The notes under the pieces were generated by a model that saw nothing but the letters and a program-made list of their open reading frames with translations, ran no database searches and had not been told where the DNA came from. Both the position numbers and the translations under genes were made by a program. A stretch of DNA of 64,000 nt from Siphonodentalium dalli (taxonomy: Eukaryota > Mollusca > Scaphopoda > Gadilida > Siphonodentaliidae). Positions within the stretch are counted from its first letter, which is position 1; the number at the start of each line of letters is the position of its first letter. The DNA lies in contig CP136061.1 of the NCBI GenBank assembly GCA_032622095.1, positions 85,720,324-85,784,323 of the forward strand, given 5' to 3'. Below are positions 54,801 to 64,000 of the stretch, one piece after another.

Positions 54801-57285
54801 CGTGGGAGATAGGCGTGTGTAGTGTGGATATATATGTTGATTATAGTTATCTTCGTGGATGATAGGCGTGAGTAGTGTGGTTATATAGGTTGATTATAGT
54901 TGTCTTCGTGTATGATAGGCGTGAGTAGAGTAGTTATATATGTTGATCATAGTTGTCTTCGTGGATGATAGGCTTGAGTAGTGTGGTTATATGGGTTGAT
55001 TATAGTTGTCTTCGTGGGGGATAGGCGTGAGTAGTGTGGTTATATAGGTTGATTATAGTTGTCTTCGTGGATGATAGGCGTGAGTAGTCTGGTTATATAT
55101 GTTGATTATAGTTGTCTTCGTGGATGATAGGCGTGAGTAGTGTGGTTATATAGGTTGATTACAGTTGTCTTCGTGGATGATAGGCGAGGGTGGTGTGGTT
55201 ATATATGTTGATTATAGTTGTCTTCGTGGATTATAGGCGTGGGTAGTGTGGTTATATATGTTGATTATAGTTGTCTTCGTGGATGATAGGCGTGAGTAGT
55301 GTGGTTATATATGTTGATTCTAGTTGTCTTCGTGGATGATAGGCGTGAGTAGTGTGGCTATATATGTTGATTATAGTTGTCTTCGTGGATGACATGCGTG
55401 AGTAGTGTGGTTATATATGTTGATTATAGTTGTCTTCGTGGATGATAGGCGTGGGTAGTGTGGTTATATATGTTGATTATAGTTGTCTTCGTGGATGATA
55501 GGGGTGAGTAGTGTGGTTATATATGTTGATTATAGTTGTACTCGTGGATGATAGGCGTGAGTAGTGTGGTTATATAGGTTGATTATAGTTGTCTTCGTGG
55601 ATGATAGGCGTGAGTAGTGTGGTTATATAGGTTGATTACAGTTGTCTTCGTGGATAACAGTCGTGAGTAGTGTGGTTATATAGGTTGATTATAGTTGTCT
55701 TCGTGGATGATAGGCGTGATTAGTGTGGTTATATATGTTGATTCTAGTTGTCTTCGTGGATGATAGACGTGATTAGTGTGGTTATATGGGTTGATTATAG
55801 TTGTTTTCGTGGATGATAGGCGTGAGTAGTGTGGTTATATAGGTTTATTATAGTTGTCTTCGTGTGGGATAGGCGTGAGTAGTGTGGTTATATAGGTTGA
55901 TTACAGTTGTCGTCGTGGATGATAGGCGCGAGTAGTGTGGTTATATGTGTTGATTATAGTTGTCTTCGTGGATGATAGGCGTGATCAGTGTGGTTATATG
56001 GGTTGATTATAGTTGTCTTCGTGGATGATAGGCGTGAGTAGTGTGGTTATATATGTTGATTATAGTTGTCTTCGTGGATGATAGGCGTGAGTAGTGTGGT
56101 TATATATGTTGATTACAGTTGTCTTCGTGGATGATAGGCGTGAGTAGTGTGGTTATATAGGTTGATTATAGTTGCCTTCGTGGATGATACGCGTGAGTAG
56201 TGTGGTTATATAGATTGATTATAGTTGTCTTCGTGGATGATAGGCGTGGGTCGTGTGGTTATATAGGTTGATTATAGTTGTCTTCGCGGATGATAGGCAT
56301 GAGTAGTGTGGTTATATAGGTTGATTATAGTTGTCTTTGTGGGTGATAGTCGTGAGTAGTGTGGTTATATATGTTGATTATAGTTGTCTTCGTGGATGAT
56401 AGGCGTGAGTAGTGTGGTTATATATGTTGATTCTAGTTGTCTTCGTGAATGATAGGCGCGAGTAGTGTGGTTATATATGTTGATTATAGTTGTCTTCGTG
56501 GATGATAGGCGTTAGTAGTGTGGTTATATGGGTTGATTATAGTTGTCTTCGTGGATGATAGGCGTGAGTAGTGTGGTTATATATGTTGATTATAGTTGTC
56601 TTCGTGGATGATAGGCGTGGGTAGTGTGGTTATATAGGTTGATTATAGTTGTCTTCGTGGATGATAGGCGTGAGTAGTGTGGTTATATAGGTTGATTATA
56701 GTTGTATTCTTGGATGATACGCGTGAGTAGTGTGGTTATATAGGTTGATTATAGTTGTCTTCATGGATGATATGTGTGAGTAGTGTGGTTATATATGTTA
56801 ATTACAGTTGTCTTCGTGGATGATAGGCGTGAGTAGTGTGGTTATATATGTTGATTCTAGTTGTCTTCGTGGAAGATAGGCGTGAGTAGTGTGGTTATAT
56901 ATGTTGATTATAGTTTTCTTCGTGGATGATAGGCGTGAGTAGTGTGGTTATATATGTTGATTATAGTTGTCTTCGTGGATGATAGGCGTGAGTAGTGTGG
57001 TTATATATGTTGATTATACTTGTCTTCGTGGATGATTGGCGTGAGTAGTGTGGTTATATAGGTTGATTATAGTTGTCTTCGTGGATGATAGGCGTGAGTA
57101 GTTTGGTTATATAGGTTGATTATAGTTGTCTTCGTGGGTGATATGAGTGAGTAGTGTGGTTATATAGGTTGATTATAGTTGTCTTTGTGGATGATAGGCG
57201 TGAGTAGTGTGGTTATATATGATGATTCTAGTTGTCTTCGTGGATGATAGGCGTGAGTAGTGGTGTGGTTATATAGGTTGATTAC
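51855..57285 (+). repeat. 53-bp minisatellite, main block (about 102 units)
   Basis: Uninterrupted direct array of the gttgattatagttgtcttcg unit with about 5-10% variation. Variant subfamilies recur in runs, for example 'gactatagttgtgttcgcgg' at 53460-54430 and 'ttgccttcgtagaag' at 53682-54490, indicating local amplification. It lies in the presumed intron upstream of the 51185-51729 exon. Confidence 0.97.
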
Positions 57286-57324
57286 AGTTGTTGTAGGTTT
57301 GATTGAAACCGTGAGATTACAAGC

Positions 57325-57540
57325 CTAATCCGGGAGTTTGGGAGATGAGGCCTCAAACCGGTAGTCTCCCACACGATCCGGAATATTAAACAGGTCTGGT
57401 GGAAGGTCTGTGTTACTCGTGCAACCTGCAGGTACTAGTAGGTCTGTGATGGTTTGCGTGTTCATCACAGTTGTACCATAATCGTGGCGCGATATAGCCC
57501 GGCCCCAGCTGCCAAAGCGAATTAATTTCTTGTGGGCCAT
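57325..57540 (-). CDS. Unrecognised 71-codon ORF, possible upstream exon
   Basis: ATG at 57540 (MAHKKLIRFGSWGRAI..., TDLLVPAGC, LPPDLFNIPD) ends at a TAG at 57325. It sits directly beyond the minisatellite on the same strand as the 51185-51729 exon, so it could be an upstream exon of that gene using an internal donor. I cannot identify a convincing donor of the right phase, and no family was recognised. Confidence 0.25.
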   Translation of the reverse strand: MAHKKLIRFGSWGRAISRHDYGTTVMNTQTITDLLVPAGCTSNTDLPPDLFNIPDRVGDYRFEASSPKLPD

Positions 57541-57639
57541 ATTTGTAATTTTTTGTATGTCGGTACATGTACTAATATCTGATCTTCTTTAATACCAGAG
57601 AAGCCATGTTTATTGTGTTACTCGGCTCAATCAAATGTT

Positions 57640-58560
57640 TTTTTTAGCTCAACTTTACTTTGTAAAGTTTGAGCTATTGCCATGGCTTGGTATCCGTCGT
57701 CCGTGTGTGTGTGTGCGTGATTCGTCAACAAATTCCTTTAGCATGGGCTAGAGTCGTACCTTTGGTCGGATTACTATGAAGTTTGTCATGGATGTTGACA
57801 TGTAGATGGGAAAGAGTCATTTTGGGGTCATTCGGCAAAAAAACATGGCCGGATTTCAACATTTAATCAATTAGCACAGACTACAGTTCGTACTGTTCGT
57901 CTGATCATCATAAAATTTGTCGTGGATGTTAATATTTACATGTAGATTGGAAACGAGTCAATTTGGAGTCATTCGGCCAAAAAACATGGCCGTCAGCAGC
58001 CATCTTGGATTTTGCTTTTTGCATGACTAAATCATTTGGCACGGGCTACAGGTTGTACCTTTGGCCAGATTGTTATGAAATTTGTCATGGATTTTGACAT
58101 TGACATGTAGATGGGAAAGAGTCATTTTGGGGTCATTTGGCAGAAAAACATGGCCACCAGCAGCCATCTTGGATTTCAAAATTCAATACATTAACACAGG
58201 CTACAGGTCGTACTGTTCGTCTGATCGTCAAAAAAATTGCCATGGATGTTAATATTCACATGTAGATGGGAACGAGTCATTTTGGGGTCTTTCGGACAAA
58301 AAAAATGGACGCCAGCAGCCATCTTGCATTTTACTTTTCGCATGACTAATCCTTTGGCACGGGCTACAGGTTGCAGCTTTGGTTTTATCATCATGACATT
58401 TGTAATGGAATTTGACATTGACATGTAAATGGGATCAATTCTTTTTGGGGTCATTCGGCAAAAAAACATGGCTGCCAGTGGCCGTCTTGGATTTTACTCT
58501 TTGCATAACTAGGCCTTTCAACTTTCCACATCCCTAATCACCCTTTCCAAGTTGAGCTAC
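57640..58560 (+). repeat. Tandem repeat of about 155 bp, block 1 (five units)
   Basis: It opens with agctcaactttactttgtaa and a (gt)n tract. Units then share ggcacgggctacaggt, catgaaatttgtcatggat, acatgtagatgggaaMgagt, cattttggggtcattcggc and aaaaacatggccgccagcag ccatcttgga. It closes with aagttgagctacagtgtcat. A repeat type I associate with bivalve genomes. Confidence 0.85.
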
Positions 58561-59784
58561 AGTGTCATTGAAACTTTCATTTTAATTTCAAATTTGAAAA
58601 GATACAAATATATTAAATAAACATTTTTGGCTCGAACGTGTCATTTCTAAATCCGATCAACATCTTTTCATTTCTCAACAGCTTATGTTATCCTGGACAT
58701 GGAATATTGTTGACCATTCAGCTTTCATGACAGCTCGATTGATCAGGCCCAAATTGGGATACTATACAGTAGTTCCTGTAATCCTGTTTGCATATATACA
58801 GGTATGCACCATTCCCAAGTCACGGTGCGTAATTTTGACATCACACTAATGCCACGTGCCTGTTATGCATGACAGGGTGAAGCGTACATGCGCAGAAGAG
58901 TTTTTATTTGCAATGACTTGAATCAGGCTCAATTGACTCCAAAGTTCCAAACTCCTTATTAACTACATGCATACATGAAGTGGCAGTGTCACAGTGCCAT
59001 TCTCATATATGAAACTGTTTATAAAACTGTGATTAAATACTGTTCATATCATATCATACAAATTAATAACAACCACAACGCGCCGCCGTTTAGGCGTGAA
59101 TGACATCATAAATTTTTACAATACCATGAAACAGAATTTGATGAGAAACGGCACAAAAAAATGGGTTAAAATTCACGTGTCTTCCGGCCTGCTTCTGCAT
59201 AGCATCCTGGGAACAATAATATTTTGTGTCACCTGCCGACGGAGCGATTTGTTTTAAGTTTTGAGGTGAGTCGATCAACAACTGTTTTAGTTGTTCTGGT
59301 TAATGTTAATGTCCCGGCCAAATGAACGTCTTCATTCTATTGTGATTTAACAACAGCAGTAATTTGGAAACGACACCATGACGAATCAATTTGGAGTTAT
59401 ATATCGCAATTTTTCGACACGAAACTTGTCGAATTTTACTTGAAAAGCGAACCTATCTAAAAGTGAAATTGAAAAACCGATCGATGGCGATGTAATACAT
59501 TGAATAATCAAACTGAAACAAGTAACTGTGGTTTTCTGTCTGAATTAAAACCAGACTGCAGCTTGAGTCTTGAATGAACTGTTAGTGACACTGAGTGTTA
59601 CAGACAGGCACATCTATGAGTATGATATATGTGATAGACTACTGCACTCACTGACTGATTGAGCCAGAACAAAATAAACTTCATGCAAATGCCTGAAAAT
59701 CTTCTGGAACTTGGAAAGGAAAATAAATCCTACCGCCGTACCGGTAAGTCTAAGTGAATGTTCAGACGACCAGTCCACAATTCA
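58561..59784. other. Intergenic, no gene seen
   Basis: AT-rich; a 63-codon minus frame at 59090-59281 has no recognisable features. Confidence 0.4.
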
Positions 59785-59792
59785 ATCATAAC

Positions 59793-60059
59793 TAGGGCTG
59801 CAACAATGCAAGTTGTCATTCATTTGACCAACGATACGATACGTATCATGTTACGCAAAAAACATGTTTTGGGAGGATTGTCTACCTATATTGCTAAAAA
59901 AAACACCACAGTATATATGGGTTATTTTCGCTTTTGATGACCTAAAATTGTGATATTTGTGATACACTTCACACATTACGATACGTGTACCATCACTATC
60001 ATGCAAAAGCGTATCGCAATACCGGTACATCGAAATCACGATGAATCGTTGCAGCTCTA
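59793..60059. mobile_element. hAT-type MITE, 267 bp, with perfect 8-bp target duplication
   Basis: The ends TAGGGCTGCAACAATGCA and ...TGAATCGTTGCAGCTCTA are inverted repeats of the classic hAT 'TAGRGCTGCAAC' type. The flanking octamer ATCATAAC occurs at 59785-59792 and 60060-60067. Internal 'acgatacgatacgt' motifs give further pairing. No transposase. Confidence 0.92.
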
Positions 60060-60379
60060 ATCATAACACAAAATTGTGCTTAGTTTGTTTATACGATTGC
60101 GATACAGATTGTTTATTTCCATATGACTTAATAAGGCTTCTTTTCTGAACCAGCACAGATACATGTACATGTACATTTATTGTAGATATGACTCATTATT
60201 TCTGATTTCAAAATAAACATGTAAATAAAGGCTCTATTGCAACTGCAGATTTTTTGTATTTACATAGCATATTGTTGAATTGCCTTGGCAAATCCAGGTT
60301 CACTCAATACTTTCCACTAGGAATTTGGGGACATTTGGGCTTATCGATTTTGGTCGCCCATACCTGTAACAGGTAACAA

Positions 60380-61295
60380 AACAGCCCTGGATTTTTTGCT
60401 GGTTAGTGACCATTTAGAATTTACTCTTTGCATCACTAAATCATTTGGCTCACCATACAGACCACATTCCTGATTCAATCATTATGAAACTTGTCATGAA
60501 TGTTGATATTGACATATACATGTAGATGGGAACGAGTCATTTTGGGGGTCATTCATCCAAAAAACATGGCCGCTGGTGGCCATCTTGGATATCCAAATTG
60601 AATCGTTGACACGGGCTACCGCCTGTACTGTTTGTCTGATTTTCATGAAAATGACCATGGATGTTAACATTGAGATGAAGATGGAAACAAGTTAGGGTCA
60701 TTCGGCCAAAAAAATATGGCTGCCAGCGGCCATCTTGAAGTTTATTCTTAGGATCACAAAATCCGTTGACACACCCTACAGACCATATTCCTCATCACTA
60801 AACTTCATATTGATTATAGGGTGACCTAGATGGGAACGCGTCATTTTGGAGTCATTCGGCAAACAAATATGGCCGCCAATGGCCAGTTTGGTTTTTAGTC
60901 TTTGTATGACTACATATTTCTACAAAATCCATTAGCATGGGCTGCAGGCCCATCTATTTGGTTGATCTTCATGAAATTTGTCATTGATGTAGATATGAAT
61001 GAATCATTTTGAGAGTAATTTGTCCAAAAAAACATGGCCGTCGGTAACTATTTAAAATGTACTCTTTGCATCACTAAAATGTTTGGCACACCTTACAGAC
61101 CACATCCTTGAACAGATCATCACCAAACTTCATATGGATCATCAGGATCATATCTCGATGAGAACGAGGTGTAATTTTGGGGTAAAAACATGCTGGTGGC
61201 CATATTGAATTTCAAAATTGAATCTAGCACGGGCTACAATCTGTAATGTTTGTCTGATCATCATGAAATTTGTTACAGATGTTACTATCTACATG
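60380..61295 (+). repeat. Tandem repeat of about 150 bp, block 2 (five units)
   Basis: Same unit as 57640-58560 ('aaaaacatggccgc' at about 60560, 60711, 60865, 61028). The closing phrase 'aagttgagctacatgtacat' follows at 61522. Confidence 0.85.
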
Positions 61296-62260
61296 TACAT
61301 GTAGATAACATTGTTCATTCATATACATGTACATTGTCATTCCATTTCTCATTACATGTACATGTACACCAATATTGATTTTTTTGTCTCTCTTCACATT
61401 TACATCTGTACTCAGTACTACTTACCTGTACTTACCTGTAGACATTTCAATTACAATGTACATGAAGCACCTTTCCTAATTCCTCCATCTACTGTCAACC
61501 ATTAAATTATACTCCTACCTAAGTTGAGCTACATGTACATGTACAGTGTCATTGACACTTTTATATGTTTTTTATTGCCACCATTGTTAGTGTGTTTGGC
61601 CTACTAGTACATGTATATAAAAGATTAGCAAAAGATTGTAACACTTGTAACATGTTACAAAATGCCTAGTGGAGGAAAAATGTACCGGATTCATGCAATA
61701 TACTAGTATGCTCATGGGGCGGGGAATATTTGTGTTTTTAATTTTAATTTAGAAATATAGGCAGGCAACCAACAAAACATATCTGGGCCTAAGGAAGGGA
61801 TTTTGGGCTCAGAGTGGGGACCATTTGGGTTATTTAATAGTAAAATTAGTATTTTAACTTTTATTTTCCCATGTAACCCATTATTTATATAGTACATATA
61901 CATGTATTTTAGTCCATTACTTACAAATAGTATTTTTGAAAAGGTATGCATCTACATGTATATATGTACATGTAGGCAGATTTCAACAAGTTTGGGCTGC
62001 TCAATGGAAATTAAGCCTGAGTGCAAGAAGCAGACCCAACTCTAACAGTGCCCATAATAAACCATACATGTATGTACATGTACTTTGTACAGTATATACA
62101 TGTACCTGTGCCTTTAAAATCATATTTCGGGGTCAATATTCTCTCAAGCTCTACTCATTCCAGTGCTCATTCAGGAAATTATTCCATGGCTTATTTTAGA
62201 ATATACATGTAACCCATTATGTATACAGTACATGTACATGTAACAAAACTTATTTGCACT
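61296..62260. repeat. CATGTA-rich simple repeat region
   Basis: Many short 'acatgtacatgtac' palindromic tracts (61290-61560, 61905-62105, 62205-62240). Two related segments around 'atgtaacccattat...tacatgtat' lie at 61870 and 62210. No gene seen. Confidence 0.75.
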
Positions 62261-62634
62261 TGGAAGGGATTTTGTGCTCAATGGGAGGTGAATATATGTG
62301 TTTTTAATTGTCAAATGGGTAATAATTTCTGCGCGTTTAATTGCGGTGGAGCGGCAAATATAATTAGAATTTAAACATGGGACCAAGTTATTTTATAGCT
62401 GCAAGTCCTCACTGACATGTGTAAGTCAAAGTGAACAATATTAATGGCAATGGTACGTGGCAAAGAAGCATTTTCAATCTCAAAATGTTAAGAGCACGTG
62501 AAAAAAATTCATCGCGGTACAGAAGCGACCAAAATAAATTGGACAATTTATAACTGTTTTCGGTGAATGGCGAATCTAACTACTTATATATACAGTTAGC
62601 AAGTGACAGTAGTTACTCACAAACTTGACTGACC
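62261..62634 (+). other. Upstream region of LINE ORF1
   Basis: Presumed 5' UTR or flank of the element below. No promoter element could be recognised; the ORF1 ATG has the good context gaccATGg. Confidence 0.35.
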
Positions 62635-63021
62635 ATGGAAATTCAAGTAGACATTCATGAAAAACCCACTACTTGCACAAGTACAATTACTAATAGTACT
62701 GATACTATTAGTGCTAGCCCATGCAGTGCAAATTTCTCACCAGCAGCATGTGTAACTCATACCGGAATACAGATAGAAAACAGCATTACAACAGTTGTCT
62801 ATACTACAGCAAACGGCACCATAGGTAACTGTTCTCCTACATTTAGTGCTAAGATACAAACTCCGACTACTAGCGACCAAAACTTTATGGATTCTACTTC
62901 CTCGATAGCTATAAAATCATTTCCTGAAGTGGCCAGCTCTCAGTGTGGAATAATGAATACACGCTCCAAAACTCAAAATATTTGTACTGGTTCGTCGATA
63001 AATGACACTGCCTCACAGTAG
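62635..63021 (+). pseudogene. LINE ORF1, N-terminal part
   Basis: A Ser/Thr-rich 128-codon frame (MEIQVDIHEKPTTCTST..., ending NDTASQ-stop). Directly beyond the TAG, translation in another frame continues GDFVPSTPPATTFHGINMN, and from 63082 a third segment carries the conserved ORF1 domains. This is therefore probably the low-complexity N terminus of ORF1, cut off by a small indel near 63020. Confidence 0.55.
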
Positions 63022-63081
63022 CGAAAGGTGATTTTGTGCCCTCCACACCTCCGGCCACAACTTTTCATGGAATTAATATGA

Positions 63082-64000
63082 ATGTGCTATCACCAGTTAA
63101 CACGCCAAATTCTGCTAAAAAAGAGGAAATCAAAATTTCAAGCCACACCTGACAGTAAACTTGTAAATATACCGTATCTTGATCTACCAAGCCGCGATTT
63201 CTCCAAACAAAGTTTAAACCGAGACGACCTCAAACATGATGTGGAAGAAATTGTGAATAACTCGATGGGTAACAACCAGGAGCAACTTCAATCTCTAACA
63301 ACAATGTTTTCTACACTGACCTCAACCTTAAAAATTACTGTTGAAAATGCCCTGCTACCTGTTCATTCTGAAATAAACCAGAACAAAACTAATATTCAAC
63401 ATGTGAGCAACCAAATGGTTAAAACCTCTGCAGATATAGAACAGTTTAAGAAAGCAGTTGATAATCAAAATGTGAAAATAACAGCACAAAATAATAAGAT
63501 TGATAATCTGGAATCAAAATTGGAGAAATCCTTACAAAAGAATGAACTGCTTGTTGAAGCACTCGAGCAGCATGGGAGAAAGAGCTGTTTGAGATTTCAT
63601 AATGTTCCGTTACCACCTGGAACCAGTGGCACAAATGTTGATAGTAAAAAGTTACTTGTGGACATTGCTGACAAAATGAGTTCTCGGCTTAATATTACCA
63701 GAAAGGATATTTCTAAAGCCCATCCTTTGGGTCCTGTGAGGATAACAACCAAACAAAATGCTAATGGTTCATCGAGTACCCTAAGATTAGTCCAACTTAT
63801 TGCCCGATTCGTGACCGACGAACCAAGGATTAACTTTCTAAAATCTAGGGCTGAAGTAAAGTCAACAACAGGTATTTTCATCAGTGAGGATCTCACCAAA
63901 CGTCGTTATGGACTACTGAAAACTCTAGAGGCAGCTAAAAAAGAGAAGAATTTTTTTTCATATTGGTCACGTGAAGGGAATTTATTTTATAAACCATCTG
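63082..64000 (+). CDS. Non-LTR retrotransposon ORF1 (coiled coil + RRM-like), cut by window end
   Basis: Open from the TGA at 63079-63081 to the window edge, at least 306 codons. Residues about 50-165 are a Gln/Asn/Lys-rich heptad-like region (IEQFKKAVDNQNVKITAQNN, LESKLEKSLQKNELLVEALE), a probable trimerising coiled coil. From about 165 on, GRKSCLRFHNVPLPPGTSG, DISKAHPLGPV, LIARFVTDEPRINFLKSR, GIFISEDLTKRRYGLLKTLE and a Trp-Ser-Arg-Glu-Gly end follow the RRM-like and C-terminal domains of L1/Jockey-type ORF1 RNA-binding proteins. The stretch around the ATG reads better in the neighbouring frame (MNVLSPVNTPNSAKK), so a single-A length change in the A run at 63117-63122 probably shifted the frame. 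Endonuclease/RT ORF2 would lie beyond 64000. Confidence 0.82.
   Translation, partial: MCYHQLTRQILLKKRKSKFQATPDSKLVNIPYLDLPSRDFSKQSLNRDDLKHDVEEIVNNSMGNNQEQLQSLTTMFSTLTSTLKITVENALLPVHSEINQNKTNIQHVSNQMVKTSADIEQFKKAVDNQNVKITAQNNKIDNLESKLEKSLQKNELLVEALEQHGRKSCLRFHNVPLPPGTSGTNVDSKKLLVDIADKMSSRLNITRKDISKAHPLGPVRITTKQNANGSSSTLRLVQLIARFVTDEPRINFLKSRAEVKSTTGIFISEDLTKRRYGLLKTLEAAKKEKNFFSYWSREGNLFYKPS

Overview
The window is eukaryotic and animal: AT-rich intergenic DNA, C2H2 zinc-finger exons, canonical GT/AG intron borders, LINE protein remnants, many palindromic MITEs and kilobases of tandem satellites. Several dispersed repeats resemble repeats I associate with bivalve or other lophotrochozoan genomes: those built on 'agggccataactcc', the 'ttcatatttggtac...cagatttgttcaaat' blocks, the 'cccccgaaa...tttcggggg' hairpin, the (CATGTA)n tracts and a repeat opening with 'gctcaactttactttgtaaa'. 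A bivalve mollusc is my best guess, from memory only. Plausible host coding sequence covers roughly a tenth of the window.

Layout. 1-6.3 kb: a nested palindrome, then a C2H2 zinc-finger array (14 fingers, 1777-3019) cut by a 484-bp inverted-repeat element. A 24-bp remnant follows, then about 2.4 kb of foreign DNA including a foldback element, then four more fingers (5895-6245). 6.3-9.9 kb: repeats and MITEs. 9976-15211 (minus): the best gene of the window, a 1529-residue protein from a start-codon exon, a 646-bp intron and one 4.6-kb exon. It has two tandem CxxC...HxxC modules and a C-terminal domain with PIN/XPG-like acidic motifs. 16-21 kb: old tandem repeats, palindromic MITEs (one with its empty site next door) and the 3' end of a LINE. 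21.5-24.5 kb: a Foldback/Mutator-like element with a perfect 9-bp target duplication, whose interior is an inverted higher-order array of 145-bp GC-rich units. 24.5-32.5 kb: TIR elements, seven copies of one palindromic MITE family, duplicated bivalve-type repeats and one exon-like ORF.

32.5-57.5 kb: a duplicated locus. Two paralogous terminal exons (32640-33199 and 51185-51729, minus) encode an SGNH/NXPE-like C-terminal domain. Each is followed by a 53-bp minisatellite that lies in its intron. Between them are minisatellite blocks of both orientations, a 3.1-kb insertion with TA duplication in the minisatellite, an 82-bp satellite with 1070-bp higher-order period, and a 3.5-kb palindrome (42097-45589). 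57.6-62.4 kb: two blocks of a ~150-bp tandem repeat, a 267-bp hAT-type MITE with a perfect 8-bp target duplication, and CATGTA-rich sequence. 62635-64000: the start of a non-LTR retrotransposon ORF1, running off the window.

No rRNA or CRISPR was seen, and no tRNA was recognised by eye. The genes do not form a pathway. The biology here is mobile-element and satellite architecture around one large zinc-binding/nuclease-like gene and a duplicated SGNH-like gene.
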